Below, piece by piece: positions 9,104 through 18,894 of a stretch of DNA of 64,000 nucleotides. How positions within the stretch are numbered: the stretch's first letter is position 1; every line of letters begins with the position of its first letter. A model generated the notes under the pieces. The model saw only the letters and a list, made by a program, of their open reading frames with translations. It had not been told where the DNA came from and searched no databases. This DNA is from Myxococcota bacterium. GTDB taxonomy: Bacteria > Myxococcota_A > UBA9160 > UBA4427. The translations under genes were made by a program, and so were the position numbers. The stretch covers positions 62,001-126,000 of the forward strand of contig JAWKRT010000005.1 in the NCBI GenBank assembly GCA_041389495.1. Reading direction: 5' to 3'.

Positions 9104-10600
9104 ATGTCCCGCGCCCACTGGCTCGCGTCGGCCGTCCTCGCATCGCTCGCGACGTTCGGCTGCCACGAGGTGCACCTCGACTTCGACGTTCCGTCGGGCG
9201 ACATCGAGGTGCTCGACAACCTGTTCTCGGTGTCGGCGCCCGACGCCGACCACGCCGTCGCCGTGGGCTACTACGGCGCCGCCTACTGGACGGACGACGG
9301 CGGCACGTCCTGGCACCTCGGCAACACGGGCACGCAGGCGCTCCTCTACAGCGTGTCGATGGCGGACGCGCAGCGCGGGTGGGCCGTCGGCCAGCGCGGG
9401 CTCATCCTCCGCACCGAGGACGGCGGGAAGTCGTGGGTGCAGCAGCCCAACCTGAAGGAGAAGGAAGGCTCCCACCTGTTCTCGATCGCCGCGATCGACG
9501 CGAACACCGCGGTCGCGGTCGGCGAGTGGGGCACGCGCATCCGCACCGTCGACGGCGGCGCCTCGTGGCAGGACCGCAGCTTCACGATCACCGAGGACCA
9601 CCCGCAGTACGTGTGGCTCGCACCGGTCGAGAAGGAGCGCGTGCGCAACGGCGAGACCGTCTACGAGGACGTCGGGCTCAACGACGTCACGTGCCTGCGC
9701 GCTCCGTCGCAGGCGTGCTGGTTGATCGGGGAGTTCGGATACATCTTCTTCTCGACCGACGCCGGCGACACCTGGCAGCGGTCCGAGATCGCGGGCTCCG
9801 TCGAGATGGAGCCCGTGCGACTGTCGTTCAACGAGATCCGAGTCGCACCCGACGAGGCCGAACGCATCCGCGAGTTCGGGCGGTCGATCGTCGACTCGAA
9901 GCACCTCAACGTCGCGATCGAAGCGGTGGGCTCGAAGGAGGAGATGGACCGCCTCGGCCGACAGGCCGACGACGTCTTCCCGCTGTTCGAGATGCTCGAG
10001 GCGCGCGCCCGCGAGGTGATCGCGATCCTCGAGGACACGGACGTCGACTCCGATCGGCTCCGCATGCGCGGCCAGCCGCCGTGGGACTTCGAGGACTTCC
10101 TCGACGACGACCCGGGCTTCCTCGACCGCTACCTCGAGCGCGAGACGTGGGCGTACCCCGGCGTCAAGGTCCGCGTCATCCAGAACCCCTATCTGTTCAC
10201 GGTGCGGTTCCGCGACGAGCAGCACGGCCTCATCTCGGGCCTCGGCGGCGTCGTCCTGCGCAGCGACGACGGGGGCCGCTCGTTCGAGTACGTGCGGATC
10301 GACCGGCAGCAGGCGCTGTTCGCGGTCGCGGCCGTCGAAGGCCGTGCGGTCGCCGTCGGCGAGAAGGGGCTCGTGCGCGTCTCGAGTGACGACGGGGCCA
10401 GCTGGCACGAGATGCCGGAGGGCACCTTCCCGAACGTCTTCACCTTCATGCGCGACGTCGAGTTCGCGCCGGACGGGACCCTCGGCCTGATCGTCGGGCA
10501 GACGGGGCGCATCTATCGCAGCCGCGACGCCGGCTTCCGCTGGGAGCTGGTGATGGGGCCGAGCGTGCTCCGGGGCGAGTCCGAGGACACGGGCGCCTGA
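9104..10600 (+). CDS. Ycf48-like BNR/Asp-box repeat lipoprotein
   Basis: A 498-residue secreted beta-propeller protein. The first 20 residues form a signal peptide ending in a lipobox-like TFGC, so it is probably a lipoprotein (lipid on Cys20). Repeated Asp-box motifs follow: TDDGGTSW, TEDGGKSW, TVDGGASW, STDAGDTW, SDDGGRSF, SSDDGASW and SRDAGFRW. This is seven propeller-like units, as in the photosystem assembly factor Ycf48/HCF136 and its non-photosynthetic relatives. An insertion of roughly 110 residues (about 245-360, rich in charged helices, with EEMDRLGRQADDVFPLFEML) separates the fourth and fifth motifs. In other bacteria such proteins sit beside RND-type exporters; none is here. The function is inferred as assembly or scaffolding in the envelope. 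Confidence 0.78.
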   Translation: MSRAHWLASAVLASLATFGCHEVHLDFDVPSGDIEVLDNLFSVSAPDADHAVAVGYYGAAYWTDDGGTSWHLGNTGTQALLYSVSMADAQRGWAVGQRGLILRTEDGGKSWVQQPNLKEKEGSHLFSIAAIDANTAVAVGEWGTRIRTVDGGASWQDRSFTITEDHPQYVWLAPVEKERVRNGETVYEDVGLNDVTCLRAPSQACWLIGEFGYIFFSTDAGDTWQRSEIAGSVEMEPVRLSFNEIRVAPDEAERIREFGRSIVDSKHLNVAIEAVGSKEEMDRLGRQADDVFPLFEMLEARAREVIAILEDTDVDSDRLRMRGQPPWDFEDFLDDDPGFLDRYLERETWAYPGVKVRVIQNPYLFTVRFRDEQHGLISGLGGVVLRSDDGGRSFEYVRIDRQQALFAVAAVEGRAVAVGEKGLVRVSSDDGASWHEMPEGTFPNVFTFMRDVEFAPDGTLGLIVGQTGRIYRSRDAGFRWELVMGPSVLRGESEDTGA

Positions 10601-10604
10601 CGCC

Positions 10605-10629
10605 GCGCCCGGCCGGCCGAGCCGGGCGC
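10605..10629 (+). terminator. hairpin, likely terminator of the Ycf48-like gene
   Basis: A 9-bp perfect stem (GCGCCCGGC / GCCGGGCGC) with a 7-nt loop starts 4 nt after the stop codon. It lacks a clear T-run, so intrinsic termination is plausible rather than certain. Confidence 0.5.
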
Positions 10630-10755
10630 GCTCTCGCGGACGCCGAGCGCCTCAAGGGCGTCCCCGCCGGTGCCGATGCGCCCGCAGCGACTCCGCGCGC
10701 CCGGATCGCGTGCGGAGTCGCGCCCCTCTCGACTTCCGGAGGAGCGCGGCAGGCG

Positions 10756-12213
10756 ATGGCTTCGGTGGACCAGAGCGAACCGGTGCGCGCACCGGGGCCT
10801 GCGGGCGCGCCGCGCGCCGCGGCCATCGCTCTCGTCTCCGCCGACCCCGCCGTCGTCCGCGATGCCGAGGCGGCTCTCGCGCCCCTCGGCGACGTCGTCG
10901 CGACCGACGTCCCTCCGCCTGCCTCCGCGCTCCGCGCTCGCGATCTCGTCGTCGTCGACCTGGCGAGCGTCGCCTCGCCCGAGGAGGCCGCCGCGTCCGT
11001 GGCCCGACTCCTCGGTGCGACGGCGGCCGGCGCCATTCTCGCGCTCTGCCGGTCCGAGGCCGTCGCGGCCGCGCTCCAGGCCGGCGCGGCCGACGCCGTG
11101 CCGGCGCCGTTCTCCGCCCTCGAGCTCCGCTCCCGCGCCGCCCTCGCGCTCGAGCGGGCGCGCGCGAGCGCCGAGCGAGAGCGCCTCGCGGCGACCGTGC
11201 GCGCGCTCGAGGCATGCCGGGCGCTCGCGCCGTGCCTCGAGCCGGGCGAGGTGTACCCCGTCGCGCTCGATCTCGTGCTCGGTGCCGTCGGCGCGTCGCG
11301 CGGGTTCGCGCTCTTCCGCCGCCTGTCCGCGCCGCAGGGCGACGGCATCGCGTTCCGCGGCTTCCGCGAGGCGGAGGCGCGCGCGCTGCGCGTCGAGCTC
11401 GTGGAGTGCAAGCGCGTCGATCTCGCGCTCTTCCAGGACGTGCGCGCGAGCCGCCAGGGGCCCGCGCTCGAGGCGCTGCGCGCGGCGGGCGCCGACGCGC
11501 GCTCGCTCGTCGCGGTGCCGGTGCGCGGAGCGGAGCGCGAGGAGGGCGTGATCTGGATCGCGGACGACGCGGTCGAGCTCGGCGCGGCCGAGCTGCGGCT
11601 CGTCGAGACGATCCGTCAGCACGCCGAGGCCGCGCTGCGCAATGCGGAACGCTATGCGAACGCGAAGGAGAGGGCGTTCGTCGACGACGTCACCGAGGTG
11701 TACAACGCGCGCTACCTGATGTCGGCGGCCGACAACGAGATCCGCCGCGCCGAGCGCTACGGCAACTCGCTCTCCGTGGTGTTCCTCGACCTCGACCGCT
11801 TCAAGCTCGTCAACGACAGCCACGGCCATCTCGTCGGGTCGCAGACGCTGCGCAACCTGTCGAAGCTCCTGCTCGGCGAGATCCGCCAGGTCGACACGCT
11901 CGCGCGCTACGGCGGCGACGAGTTCACGATCCTGCTCGCGGACACGTCGCACGAGGCGGCGCTCATCGTCGCCGAGCGCATCCGCCGCCGCGTCGAGGAG
12001 CACCTGTTCGAGTGTCCGGGCGCCGCACCGCTGCGGCTCACCATCAGCGCCGGCGTCGCGAGCTTCCCCGAGCACGGGCGCTCGCGCGTCGAGCTGCTCG
12101 AGGCCGCGGACAAGGCGATGTACCGGGCCAAGTCGCTCGGCCGCAACCGCACCTGCTCGGCCCACGAGCTCGCCGGAGCCGAAGCCGTCGAGGGCGCCGC
12201 GCGGAGTGTTTGA
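10756..12213 (+). CDS. diguanylate cyclase (receiver-like, GAF, GGDEF)
   Basis: Makes cyclic di-GMP from two GTP. Of 485 residues, about 15-135 form a receiver-like domain (IALVSADPAVV start, LVVVDLASV strand), which seems degenerate in the acidic pocket and in the conserved Lys. A GAF domain lies at about 155-290. The catalytic GGDEF domain is C-terminal, with the active-site motif GGDEF at 386-390. The inhibitory RxxD site (RQVD) lies five residues before it, so product feedback inhibition is expected. The cyclase core motifs FLDLDRFKLVND and LTISAGVASFP are intact. Cyclic di-GMP commonly controls type IV pili, which are encoded 40 kb away in this window; a link is only speculative. No c-di-GMP phosphodiesterase is nearby. 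Confidence 0.92.
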   Translation: MASVDQSEPVRAPGPAGAPRAAAIALVSADPAVVRDAEAALAPLGDVVATDVPPPASALRARDLVVVDLASVASPEEAAASVARLLGATAAGAILALCRSEAVAAALQAGAADAVPAPFSALELRSRAALALERARASAERERLAATVRALEACRALAPCLEPGEVYPVALDLVLGAVGASRGFALFRRLSAPQGDGIAFRGFREAEARALRVELVECKRVDLALFQDVRASRQGPALEALRAAGADARSLVAVPVRGAEREEGVIWIADDAVELGAAELRLVETIRQHAEAALRNAERYANAKERAFVDDVTEVYNARYLMSAADNEIRRAERYGNSLSVVFLDLDRFKLVNDSHGHLVGSQTLRNLSKLLLGEIRQVDTLARYGGDEFTILLADTSHEAALIVAERIRRRVEEHLFECPGAAPLRLTISAGVASFPEHGRSRVELLEAADKAMYRAKSLGRNRTCSAHELAGAEAVEGAARSV

Positions 12214-12238
12214 CCCGCGCGCGGCCGTGGGCTACCCA
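12210..12238 (+). promoter_or_regulatory. candidate housekeeping promoter for aspS
   Basis: TTGACC at 12210-12215 and TACCCA at 12233-12238 are spaced by exactly 17 nt, overlapping the end of the cyclase gene and about 150 nt before the aspS start. The -10 is weak, but the spacing recurs in other candidates in this window (42130, 59219). Confidence 0.35.
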
Positions 12239-12387
12239 GCCGCGCGGTCCGGGCCCGCACTCGCGGGCCCTTCCCCGATGCTCGGCAGCCACCCGCTCCA
12301 CTCCCGCGTCCGCGACGGGCGAGGGGAGCGGCCGGGAGCGGACGCGCTGCCGGCGGAGCACTTGGCTTGGGCGCGAAGCTCGACGGC

Positions 12388-14172
12388 ATGACCGGTCTGC
12401 GCCGCACGCACGCCTGCGGCGCACTGCGCACGGACGCGATCGGCACCGAGGTCGTCGTCGCCGGCTGGGTCCACCGTCGCCGCGACCACGGCGGTCTCAT
12501 CTTCGTCGACCTGCGCGACCGCGAAGGGCTCGTGCAGGTCGTCTTCCGCCCCGAGCAGGCGCCCGAGGTCCACGCGCGCGCACACGACTTGCGATCCGAG
12601 TGGGTCGTCGCCGTGCGCGGGACGGTCGAGCGCCGCAGCGCCGAGACGGTGAATGCCGACCTCGCGACGGGCGAGGTCGAGATCGCCGCGTCCGAGCTGC
12701 GCGTGCTGAACACGGCCACGCCGCCGCCGTTCCCGATCGAGGACGACGCGGAGATCGCCGAGAACACGCGGCTCGAGCACCGGCTCCACGACCTGCGCCG
12801 CCCGGTGATGCAGCGCAACATGCGCGTGCGCCACGAGCTCGCGCAGGCCGCGCGGCGCACGCTCAGCGCGCTCGGCTTCCTCGAGATCGAGACGCCGATG
12901 CTCGCGCGCTCGACGCCCGAGGGCGCGCGCGACGTGCTCGTGCCGAGCCGCCTCCAGCCCGGCGAGTTCTACGCGCTCCCGCAGTCGCCGCAGCTGATGA
13001 AGCAGATGTTCATGATCGCGGGCTTCGACCGCTACTTCCAGATCGCGCGCTGCTTCCGCGACGAGGACGGCCGCGCGGATCGCCAGCTCGAGTTCACGCA
13101 GATCGACCTCGAGCTGTCGTTCTGCGACGTCGAGGAAGTGCTCGCGGTGCTCGAGGAAGTGACCGCCGAGTGCGCGCGCAGCGCGGCGGGCGTCGAGCTC
13201 GCGCGCCCGTTCCGCCGCATCTCGTATCGCGAGGCGATGGATCGCTTCGGCATCGATCGGCCCGACACGCGCATCCGCCTCGAGCTCGTCGACCTGACGG
13301 ACGTGTTCGCGACGAGCGAGTTCCGCGCGTTCCGCGGCGCCGTCGACGCGGGCGGCATCGTGAAGTGCCTGCCGATCGCCGACGCGGGCGACGCGCTGTC
13401 GCGCAGCGAGATCGACCGTCTCGAGTCGTTCGTCAGGAAGGAGCTCGGCGCGAAGGGACTCGGCTGGATCCGCATCCAGCCCGACGGCACCTGGCAGTCG
13501 CCGATCGCGAAGTTCCTCTCCGACGACGACAAGGCGCGCATCACCGAGCGCACCGGCGCCAAGCCCGGCCACGTGCTCTTCTTCCAGGCCGACGCGGCGG
13601 ACAAGGCGAACGCCATCCTCGCGCGGCTGCGCGTCGACCTCGGCCAGCGGCTCGGCCGCGTCGAGGATCGGCCGTGGGACGTGCTGATCGTCGTCGACTT
13701 CCCGGTCTTCGAGCGCGACGAGAAGGGCGCGCTCACGTACGTGCACCAGCCGTTCGTCGCACCCGTCGACGAGGACGTTCCGCTCCTGTGGCAGGAGCCC
13801 GAACGCGTGCGCGGCACGCACTACGACGTCGTCCTGAACGGCGTCGAGCTCGGCTCCGGCAGCCTGCGCAATCACCGCAGCGACGTGCAGCGGCGCATCC
13901 TCGAGGTGATGGGCTACTCGCCGGCCGAGATGGAGGAGCGCTTCGGCTTCCTGCTGCGCGCGCTCGACGCCGGCGCGCCCCCGCACGGCGGCTTCGCCTT
14001 CGGCTTCGACCGCTTCGCCATGGTGCTGTGCGGCGCCGACAACCTGCGCGACGTGCTGGCCTTCCCGAAGACGCAGCGGGGCCAGGACCTCCTGATGCAG
14101 AGCCCGTCGCCGGTCGCGCGCGAGCAGCTCGACGAGCTGTCGCTGCGCGTCGTCGCACGGCCGAAGGCCTAG
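12388..14172 (+). CDS. aspS: aspartyl-tRNA synthetase
   Basis: A class II synthetase charging tRNA-Asp (594 aa, normal bacterial length). The N-terminal OB-fold anticodon-binding domain starts at GWVHRRRDHGGLIF. Motif 2 lies in YFQIARCFRDEDGRADRQLE with the preceding QSPQLMKQ. The bacterial insertion (GAD) domain is at about 290-420. Motif 3 is FAFGFDRFAMVLCG. The RDHGG loop carries His at the position where Asn-discriminating enzymes such as that of E. coli have Leu. Family knowledge links His here to non-discriminating enzymes that also charge tRNA-Asn. The second diagnostic site is not the Gly of that class, so the call stays open. ATG 12388 is preferred over an in-frame TTG at 12367. Confidence 0.96.
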   Translation: MTGLRRTHACGALRTDAIGTEVVVAGWVHRRRDHGGLIFVDLRDREGLVQVVFRPEQAPEVHARAHDLRSEWVVAVRGTVERRSAETVNADLATGEVEIAASELRVLNTATPPPFPIEDDAEIAENTRLEHRLHDLRRPVMQRNMRVRHELAQAARRTLSALGFLEIETPMLARSTPEGARDVLVPSRLQPGEFYALPQSPQLMKQMFMIAGFDRYFQIARCFRDEDGRADRQLEFTQIDLELSFCDVEEVLAVLEEVTAECARSAAGVELARPFRRISYREAMDRFGIDRPDTRIRLELVDLTDVFATSEFRAFRGAVDAGGIVKCLPIADAGDALSRSEIDRLESFVRKELGAKGLGWIRIQPDGTWQSPIAKFLSDDDKARITERTGAKPGHVLFFQADAADKANAILARLRVDLGQRLGRVEDRPWDVLIVVDFPVFERDEKGALTYVHQPFVAPVDEDVPLLWQEPERVRGTHYDVVLNGVELGSGSLRNHRSDVQRRILEVMGYSPAEMEERFGFLLRALDAGAPPHGGFAFGFDRFAMVLCGADNLRDVLAFPKTQRGQDLLMQSPSPVAREQLDELSLRVVARPKA

Positions 14173-14311
14173 GGAGCGGCGCGCCGCGGCGCCTCGGCCG
14201 GCGCCCGCACACCCGCTCCGGCGTACGCTCCAGAACGGCGTTCCGCGGGCTCCTCCGGCCCCGTCTTCTGCATGGCGTCGGCCGCGTGAATCGCGTATCT
14301 ACTGCGCCGCC

Positions 14312-15541
<1,230 letters not shown>

Positions 15542-15572
15542 GGCGCGGCCCCGCGCGGCGCGCCGCAGCCGG

Positions 15573-15607
15573 ACGCACGAACGCACGAACGCACGAACGC
15601 ACGAACG
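15573..15607. repeat. short tandem repeat, 8-bp unit, between icd and mdh
   Basis: Four exact head-to-tail copies of ACGCACGA occupy 15573-15604 and a partial fifth follows, 26 nt before the mdh start. The intact direct octamer array could vary in copy number by slippage and thereby alter spacing between icd and mdh. Confidence 0.9.
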
Positions 15608-15633
15608 GAACGCACGGGACGGAGACTGGAAGG

Positions 15634-16563
15634 ATGGCTCGACCGAAGATCGCTCTGATCGGGGGTGGCAACATCGGCGGCGTGCTCGCCGAGCAGATCG
15701 CGTACCGCGAGCTCGGCGACGTCGTGATCTTCGACGTCGTCGAGGGCCTGCCGCAAGGCAAGGCGCTCGACATGGCCGAGGGCGCGCCGCTCGTCGGCTC
15801 CGACGCGCACATCAGCGGCGCCAACTCCTACGAGGGCATCGCCGGCGCGGACCTCGTGATCATCACCGCCGGCCTCGCGCGCAAGCCCGGCATGTCGCGC
15901 GACGACCTGCTCGCCACCAACCTCAAGATCATGACGCAGGTCGCGGAAGGCGTGCGCACGCACGCGCCGAACGCCTACGTCATCGTCGTCAGCAACCCGC
16001 TCGACGCGATGGTCTACACGTTCAAGGAGAAGTCGGGCTTCCCGAAGAACCGCGTCGTCGGCATGGCGGGCGTGCTCGACTCGACGCGCTTCCGCAGCTT
16101 CGTCGCGTGGGAGCTCGGCGTGTCGGTCGAGGACGTGACGGCGCTCGTGCTCGGCGGCCACGGCGACACCATGGTGCCGCTCGTGCGCTACTGCACGGTG
16201 GCCGGCATTCCCGTCGAGAAGCTGCTCGCGAAGGAGAAGATCGACGCGATCGTCGAGCGCACGAAGGGCGCGGGCGGCGAGGTCGTGGCGCTCCTCAAGA
16301 CGGGCTCGGCGTTCGTCTCGCCGGCGCTCTCCGCCATCGAGATGGCCGAGTCGATCCTCAAGGACAAGAAGCGCGTGCTCGCGTGCGCGTGCCTGTGCGA
16401 GGGCGAGTACGGCGTCGACGGGCTCTACGTCGGCGTGCCGTGCGTGCTCGGCGCGAACGGCGTCGAGCGCATCATCGAGGTCGAGCTGAACGGCGAGGAG
16501 CAGAAGCTCTTCGACGCCTCCGTCCACCACGTGAAGACGCTCGTCGACCAGATCCAGCTCTGA
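15634..16563 (+). CDS. mdh: malate dehydrogenase (LDH-like type)
   Basis: Interconverts malate and oxaloacetate with NAD. The 309 residues start with the nucleotide motif IALIGGGNIGG. An acidic residue ends the second strand (VVIFDVVEG), fitting NAD. The substrate loop ARKPGMSRDDLL contains the catalytic-pocket arginines and distinguishes malate from lactate dehydrogenases. VVGMAGVLDSTRFR and the catalytic-His motif LGGHGDTMVPL follow. ATG 15634 has GGAAGG just upstream. It is placed between icd and sucCD, probably in one transcription unit, although a hairpin follows it at 16584. Confidence 0.95.
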   Translation: MARPKIALIGGGNIGGVLAEQIAYRELGDVVIFDVVEGLPQGKALDMAEGAPLVGSDAHISGANSYEGIAGADLVIITAGLARKPGMSRDDLLATNLKIMTQVAEGVRTHAPNAYVIVVSNPLDAMVYTFKEKSGFPKNRVVGMAGVLDSTRFRSFVAWELGVSVEDVTALVLGGHGDTMVPLVRYCTVAGIPVEKLLAKEKIDAIVERTKGAGGEVVALLKTGSAFVSPALSAIEMAESILKDKKRVLACACLCEGEYGVDGLYVGVPCVLGANGVERIIEVELNGEEQKLFDASVHHVKTLVDQIQL

Positions 16564-16583
16564 GCGGGGCCGGCCCGCACCCC

Positions 16584-16606
16584 GCCGACGGGGCTCGCCC
16601 GTCGGC
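16584..16606 (+). terminator. hairpin between mdh and sucC
   Basis: A 9-bp perfect stem (GCCGACGGG / CCCGTCGGC) with a 5-nt loop lies 20 nt after the mdh stop. It has no T-run; it may attenuate transcription or stabilise the upstream mRNA rather than terminate fully. Confidence 0.45.
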
Positions 16607-16663
16607 TCCCCGCCTCTCGCGGAGGCCACTCCCGCGCGCGCCGCGCGCGAACGAGGATGCGCG

Positions 16664-17833
16664 ATGAACGTTCACGAGTACCAGGCGAAGCAGCTGTTTC
16701 GCGACTTCGGCGTGGCCGTGCCCGAGGGCGGGCTCGCGGAGACGCCGGCCGAGGCGGAGGCCGTCGCGAAGCGCCTCGGCACGGGTGTCGTCGTCGTGAA
16801 GGCGCAGATCCACGCGGGCGGTCGCGGCAAGGGTGGCGGCGTCAAGCTCGCGAAGTCGCCCGGCGAGGCGAAGCAGCACGCGAGCGAGATCCTCGGCATG
16901 CAGCTCGTCACGCACCAGACGGGGCCCGAGGGCAAGCTCGTCCGCAAGGTCTACGTCGAAGCGGGCAGCGACATCGCGCGCGAGCTCTACCTCGCGATCA
17001 CGCTCGACCGCGCCACCGAGGACTTCGCGATCATCGCGTCGACCGAGGGCGGCATGGACATCGAGGAGGTCGCCGCGAAGACGCCCGACAAGATCCAGAC
17101 CGTCTTCGTCCACCCGAACGTCGGGCTGCGCCCGTGGCAGGCGCGCCAGATCGGCTTCGGCCTCGGGCTCGACAAGGACCAGGTCGCGAAGTTCGAGGCG
17201 TTCCTCGGCGCGCTCTGGAGCCTGTACGTCGAGAAGGACTGCTCGCTCGTCGAGATCAACCCGCTCGTGGTGACGAAGCAGGGCGACCTGTTCGCGCTCG
17301 ACGGCAAGCTCAACTTCGACGACAACGCGCTCTATCGCCACCCGGACGTCGCCGCGATGCGCGACCCCGAGGAGGAGGATCCGCGCGAACGCGAGGCCAA
17401 CGAGATCGACCTCTCCTACGTCGGCCTCGACGGCAACATCGGCTGCATGGTGAACGGCGCCGGCCTCGCGATGGCGACGCTCGACATGATCCACCACTGC
17501 GGCGGCCGGCCGGCGAACTTCCTCGACGCGGGCGGCGGCGCGGACAAGGAGAAGGTGAAGCAGGCCTTCAGCCTCATCCTGCGCGACGCCAACGTGAAGG
17601 CGATCCTCGTCAACATCTTCGGCGGCATCGTGCGCTGCGACCTGATCGCCGAGGGCGTCGTCGCGGCCGCGAAGGAGCTCGGCCTCCAGGTGCCCCTCGT
17701 CGTCCGGCTGCAGGGAACGATGGCGCAGGAGGGCCGCGCCATCCTCGCCGACTCCGGGCTCGACATCACTCCTGCGGAGACGCTCGCGGAGGCCGGCGAG
17801 AAGGCCGTGGCCGCCGCCAAGGGCGCGAGGTAG
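16664..17833 (+). CDS. sucC: succinyl-CoA synthetase (ADP-forming) beta subunit
   Basis: The beta subunit of succinate-CoA ligase, which converts succinyl-CoA to succinate with ATP or GTP formation. The 389 residues have the classic N terminus MNVHEYQAKQLFRDFGV and the ATP-grasp segment VVVKAQIHAGGRGKGGGVKL. They also have the acidic metal site EINPLVV, the motif GNIGCMVNGAGLAMATLD, and the power-helix region ILVNIFGGIVRCD. sucD follows 6 nt downstream, so translation is probably coupled. It works downstream of KorAB, which supplies succinyl-CoA. Confidence 0.97.
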   Translation: MNVHEYQAKQLFRDFGVAVPEGGLAETPAEAEAVAKRLGTGVVVVKAQIHAGGRGKGGGVKLAKSPGEAKQHASEILGMQLVTHQTGPEGKLVRKVYVEAGSDIARELYLAITLDRATEDFAIIASTEGGMDIEEVAAKTPDKIQTVFVHPNVGLRPWQARQIGFGLGLDKDQVAKFEAFLGALWSLYVEKDCSLVEINPLVVTKQGDLFALDGKLNFDDNALYRHPDVAAMRDPEEEDPREREANEIDLSYVGLDGNIGCMVNGAGLAMATLDMIHHCGGRPANFLDAGGGADKEKVKQAFSLILRDANVKAILVNIFGGIVRCDLIAEGVVAAAKELGLQVPLVVRLQGTMAQEGRAILADSGLDITPAETLAEAGEKAVAAAKGAR

Positions 17834-17839
17834 CTGGCC

Positions 17840-18715
17840 ATGGCGATCCTGTGCGACAAGAACACGAAGCTCCTCGTCCAGGGCATGGGCAAGATGGGGC
17901 AGTTCCACGCGAAGCTGTCGATCGAGTACGGCACGAACGTCGTCGGCGGCGTGCACCCCGGGCGCGGTGGCTCGACCATCGAGGGCATCCCGGTGTTCGA
18001 CACCGTGAAGGAGGCGGTCGAGAAGACGGGCGCGAACGCGTCCGAGATCTTCGTGCCCGCGTCCGGCGCCGCGGATTCGGTCGCCGAGGCGGCCGCCGCG
18101 GGGCTCGACCTCGTCGTCTGCATCACCGAGCACATCCCGGCGATCGACATGGCGAAGACGAAGGCCGCGCTGCGCGGCACGAAGGTGCGCGTCGTCGGTC
18201 CGAACTGCCCGGGGCTCGTGACGCCCGGCCAGTGCCGCATCGGCATCATGCCGGCGCAGATCACGCGCCCGGGCCCCGTCGGTGTCGTGTCGCGCTCGGG
18301 GACGCTGACCTACGAAGCGGTCGACCAGCTCTCGCGCCTCGGCATCGGCCAGAGCACGTGCGTCGGGATCGGCGGCGATCCGATCATCGGCAGCACGTTC
18401 GTCGACGTCCTCGCGCAGTTCGAAGAGGACCCCGACACGAAGGCCGTCATCATGATCGGCGAGATCGGCGGCAGCGCCGAGGAGACGGCGGCCGCGTTCA
18501 TCCGCGACCACATGACGAAGCCCGTCGCGGCGTTCATCGCGGGCCAGAACGCGCCGCCCGGCAAGCGCATGGGCCACGCTGGCGCGATCATCGCGGGCGG
18601 CAAGGGCAAGGCCGCCGACAAGATGGCCGCGCTCGAGGCGTGCGGCATCGCGGTCGCGAAGGCGCCGAGCGAGATGGGCTCGACGCTCGCGAAGCACGCG
18701 GCGAAGGTGCTCTAG
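17840..18715 (+). CDS. sucD: succinyl-CoA synthetase alpha subunit
   Basis: The alpha subunit, which binds CoA and carries the phosphohistidine intermediate. The 291 residues include the CoA-binding QGMGKMGQFHAKLSIEYG region, CITEHIPAIDM, GPNCPGL, and SRSGTLTYEAV. The active-site histidine is in KRMGHAGAIIAGGKGKA. The N terminus begins AILCDKNTKLLVQGMG, as in many non-enteric SucD proteins. A strong hairpin with a T-containing tail follows the stop at once, marking the end of the icd-mdh-sucCD block. Confidence 0.97.
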   Translation: MAILCDKNTKLLVQGMGKMGQFHAKLSIEYGTNVVGGVHPGRGGSTIEGIPVFDTVKEAVEKTGANASEIFVPASGAADSVAEAAAAGLDLVVCITEHIPAIDMAKTKAALRGTKVRVVGPNCPGLVTPGQCRIGIMPAQITRPGPVGVVSRSGTLTYEAVDQLSRLGIGQSTCVGIGGDPIIGSTFVDVLAQFEEDPDTKAVIMIGEIGGSAEETAAAFIRDHMTKPVAAFIAGQNAPPGKRMGHAGAIIAGGKGKAADKMAALEACGIAVAKAPSEMGSTLAKHAAKVL

Positions 18716-18716
18716 G

Positions 18717-18739
18717 CGGCGCGCGCCTCGCGCGCGCCG
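18717..18739 (+). terminator. intrinsic terminator after sucCD
   Basis: A 10-bp perfect stem (CGGCGCGCGC / GCGCGCGCCG) with a 3-nt loop begins one base after the sucD stop and is followed by TTCCCGTTT. It is the most terminator-like structure in the window. Confidence 0.7.
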
Positions 18740-18833
18740 TTCCCGTTTCTACAATCGCGCTCCACAGGACGCGCGCGTCGCGCATCGCCGCGCGCTGCGT
18801 CGCGCCACGCTCCGCGCCTCGCCGCGCGCGCGG

Positions 18834-18849
18834 CGGCACGCCCTTTGCT
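18834..18849 (+). promoter_or_regulatory. near-consensus sigma-54 promoter upstream of fadE-type gene
   Basis: CGGCAC, 5 nt, TTGCT differs from the sigma-54 consensus TGGCAC-N5-TTGCW only in the first base, and the invariant GG and GC are spaced correctly. It lies 45 nt before the ATG at 18895. A TACAAT box at 18750-18755 could be an alternative -10. Confidence 0.5.
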
Positions 18850-18894
18850 CTTCCTCGTCGGGTCGACGACCGGCCTCGAGGGAGGGCTCGCACC

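Noticed and set aside
15573..15607. CRISPR-like array.
   Set aside because: Units are only 8 bp with no spacers and there are no cas genes; it is a simple tandem repeat.
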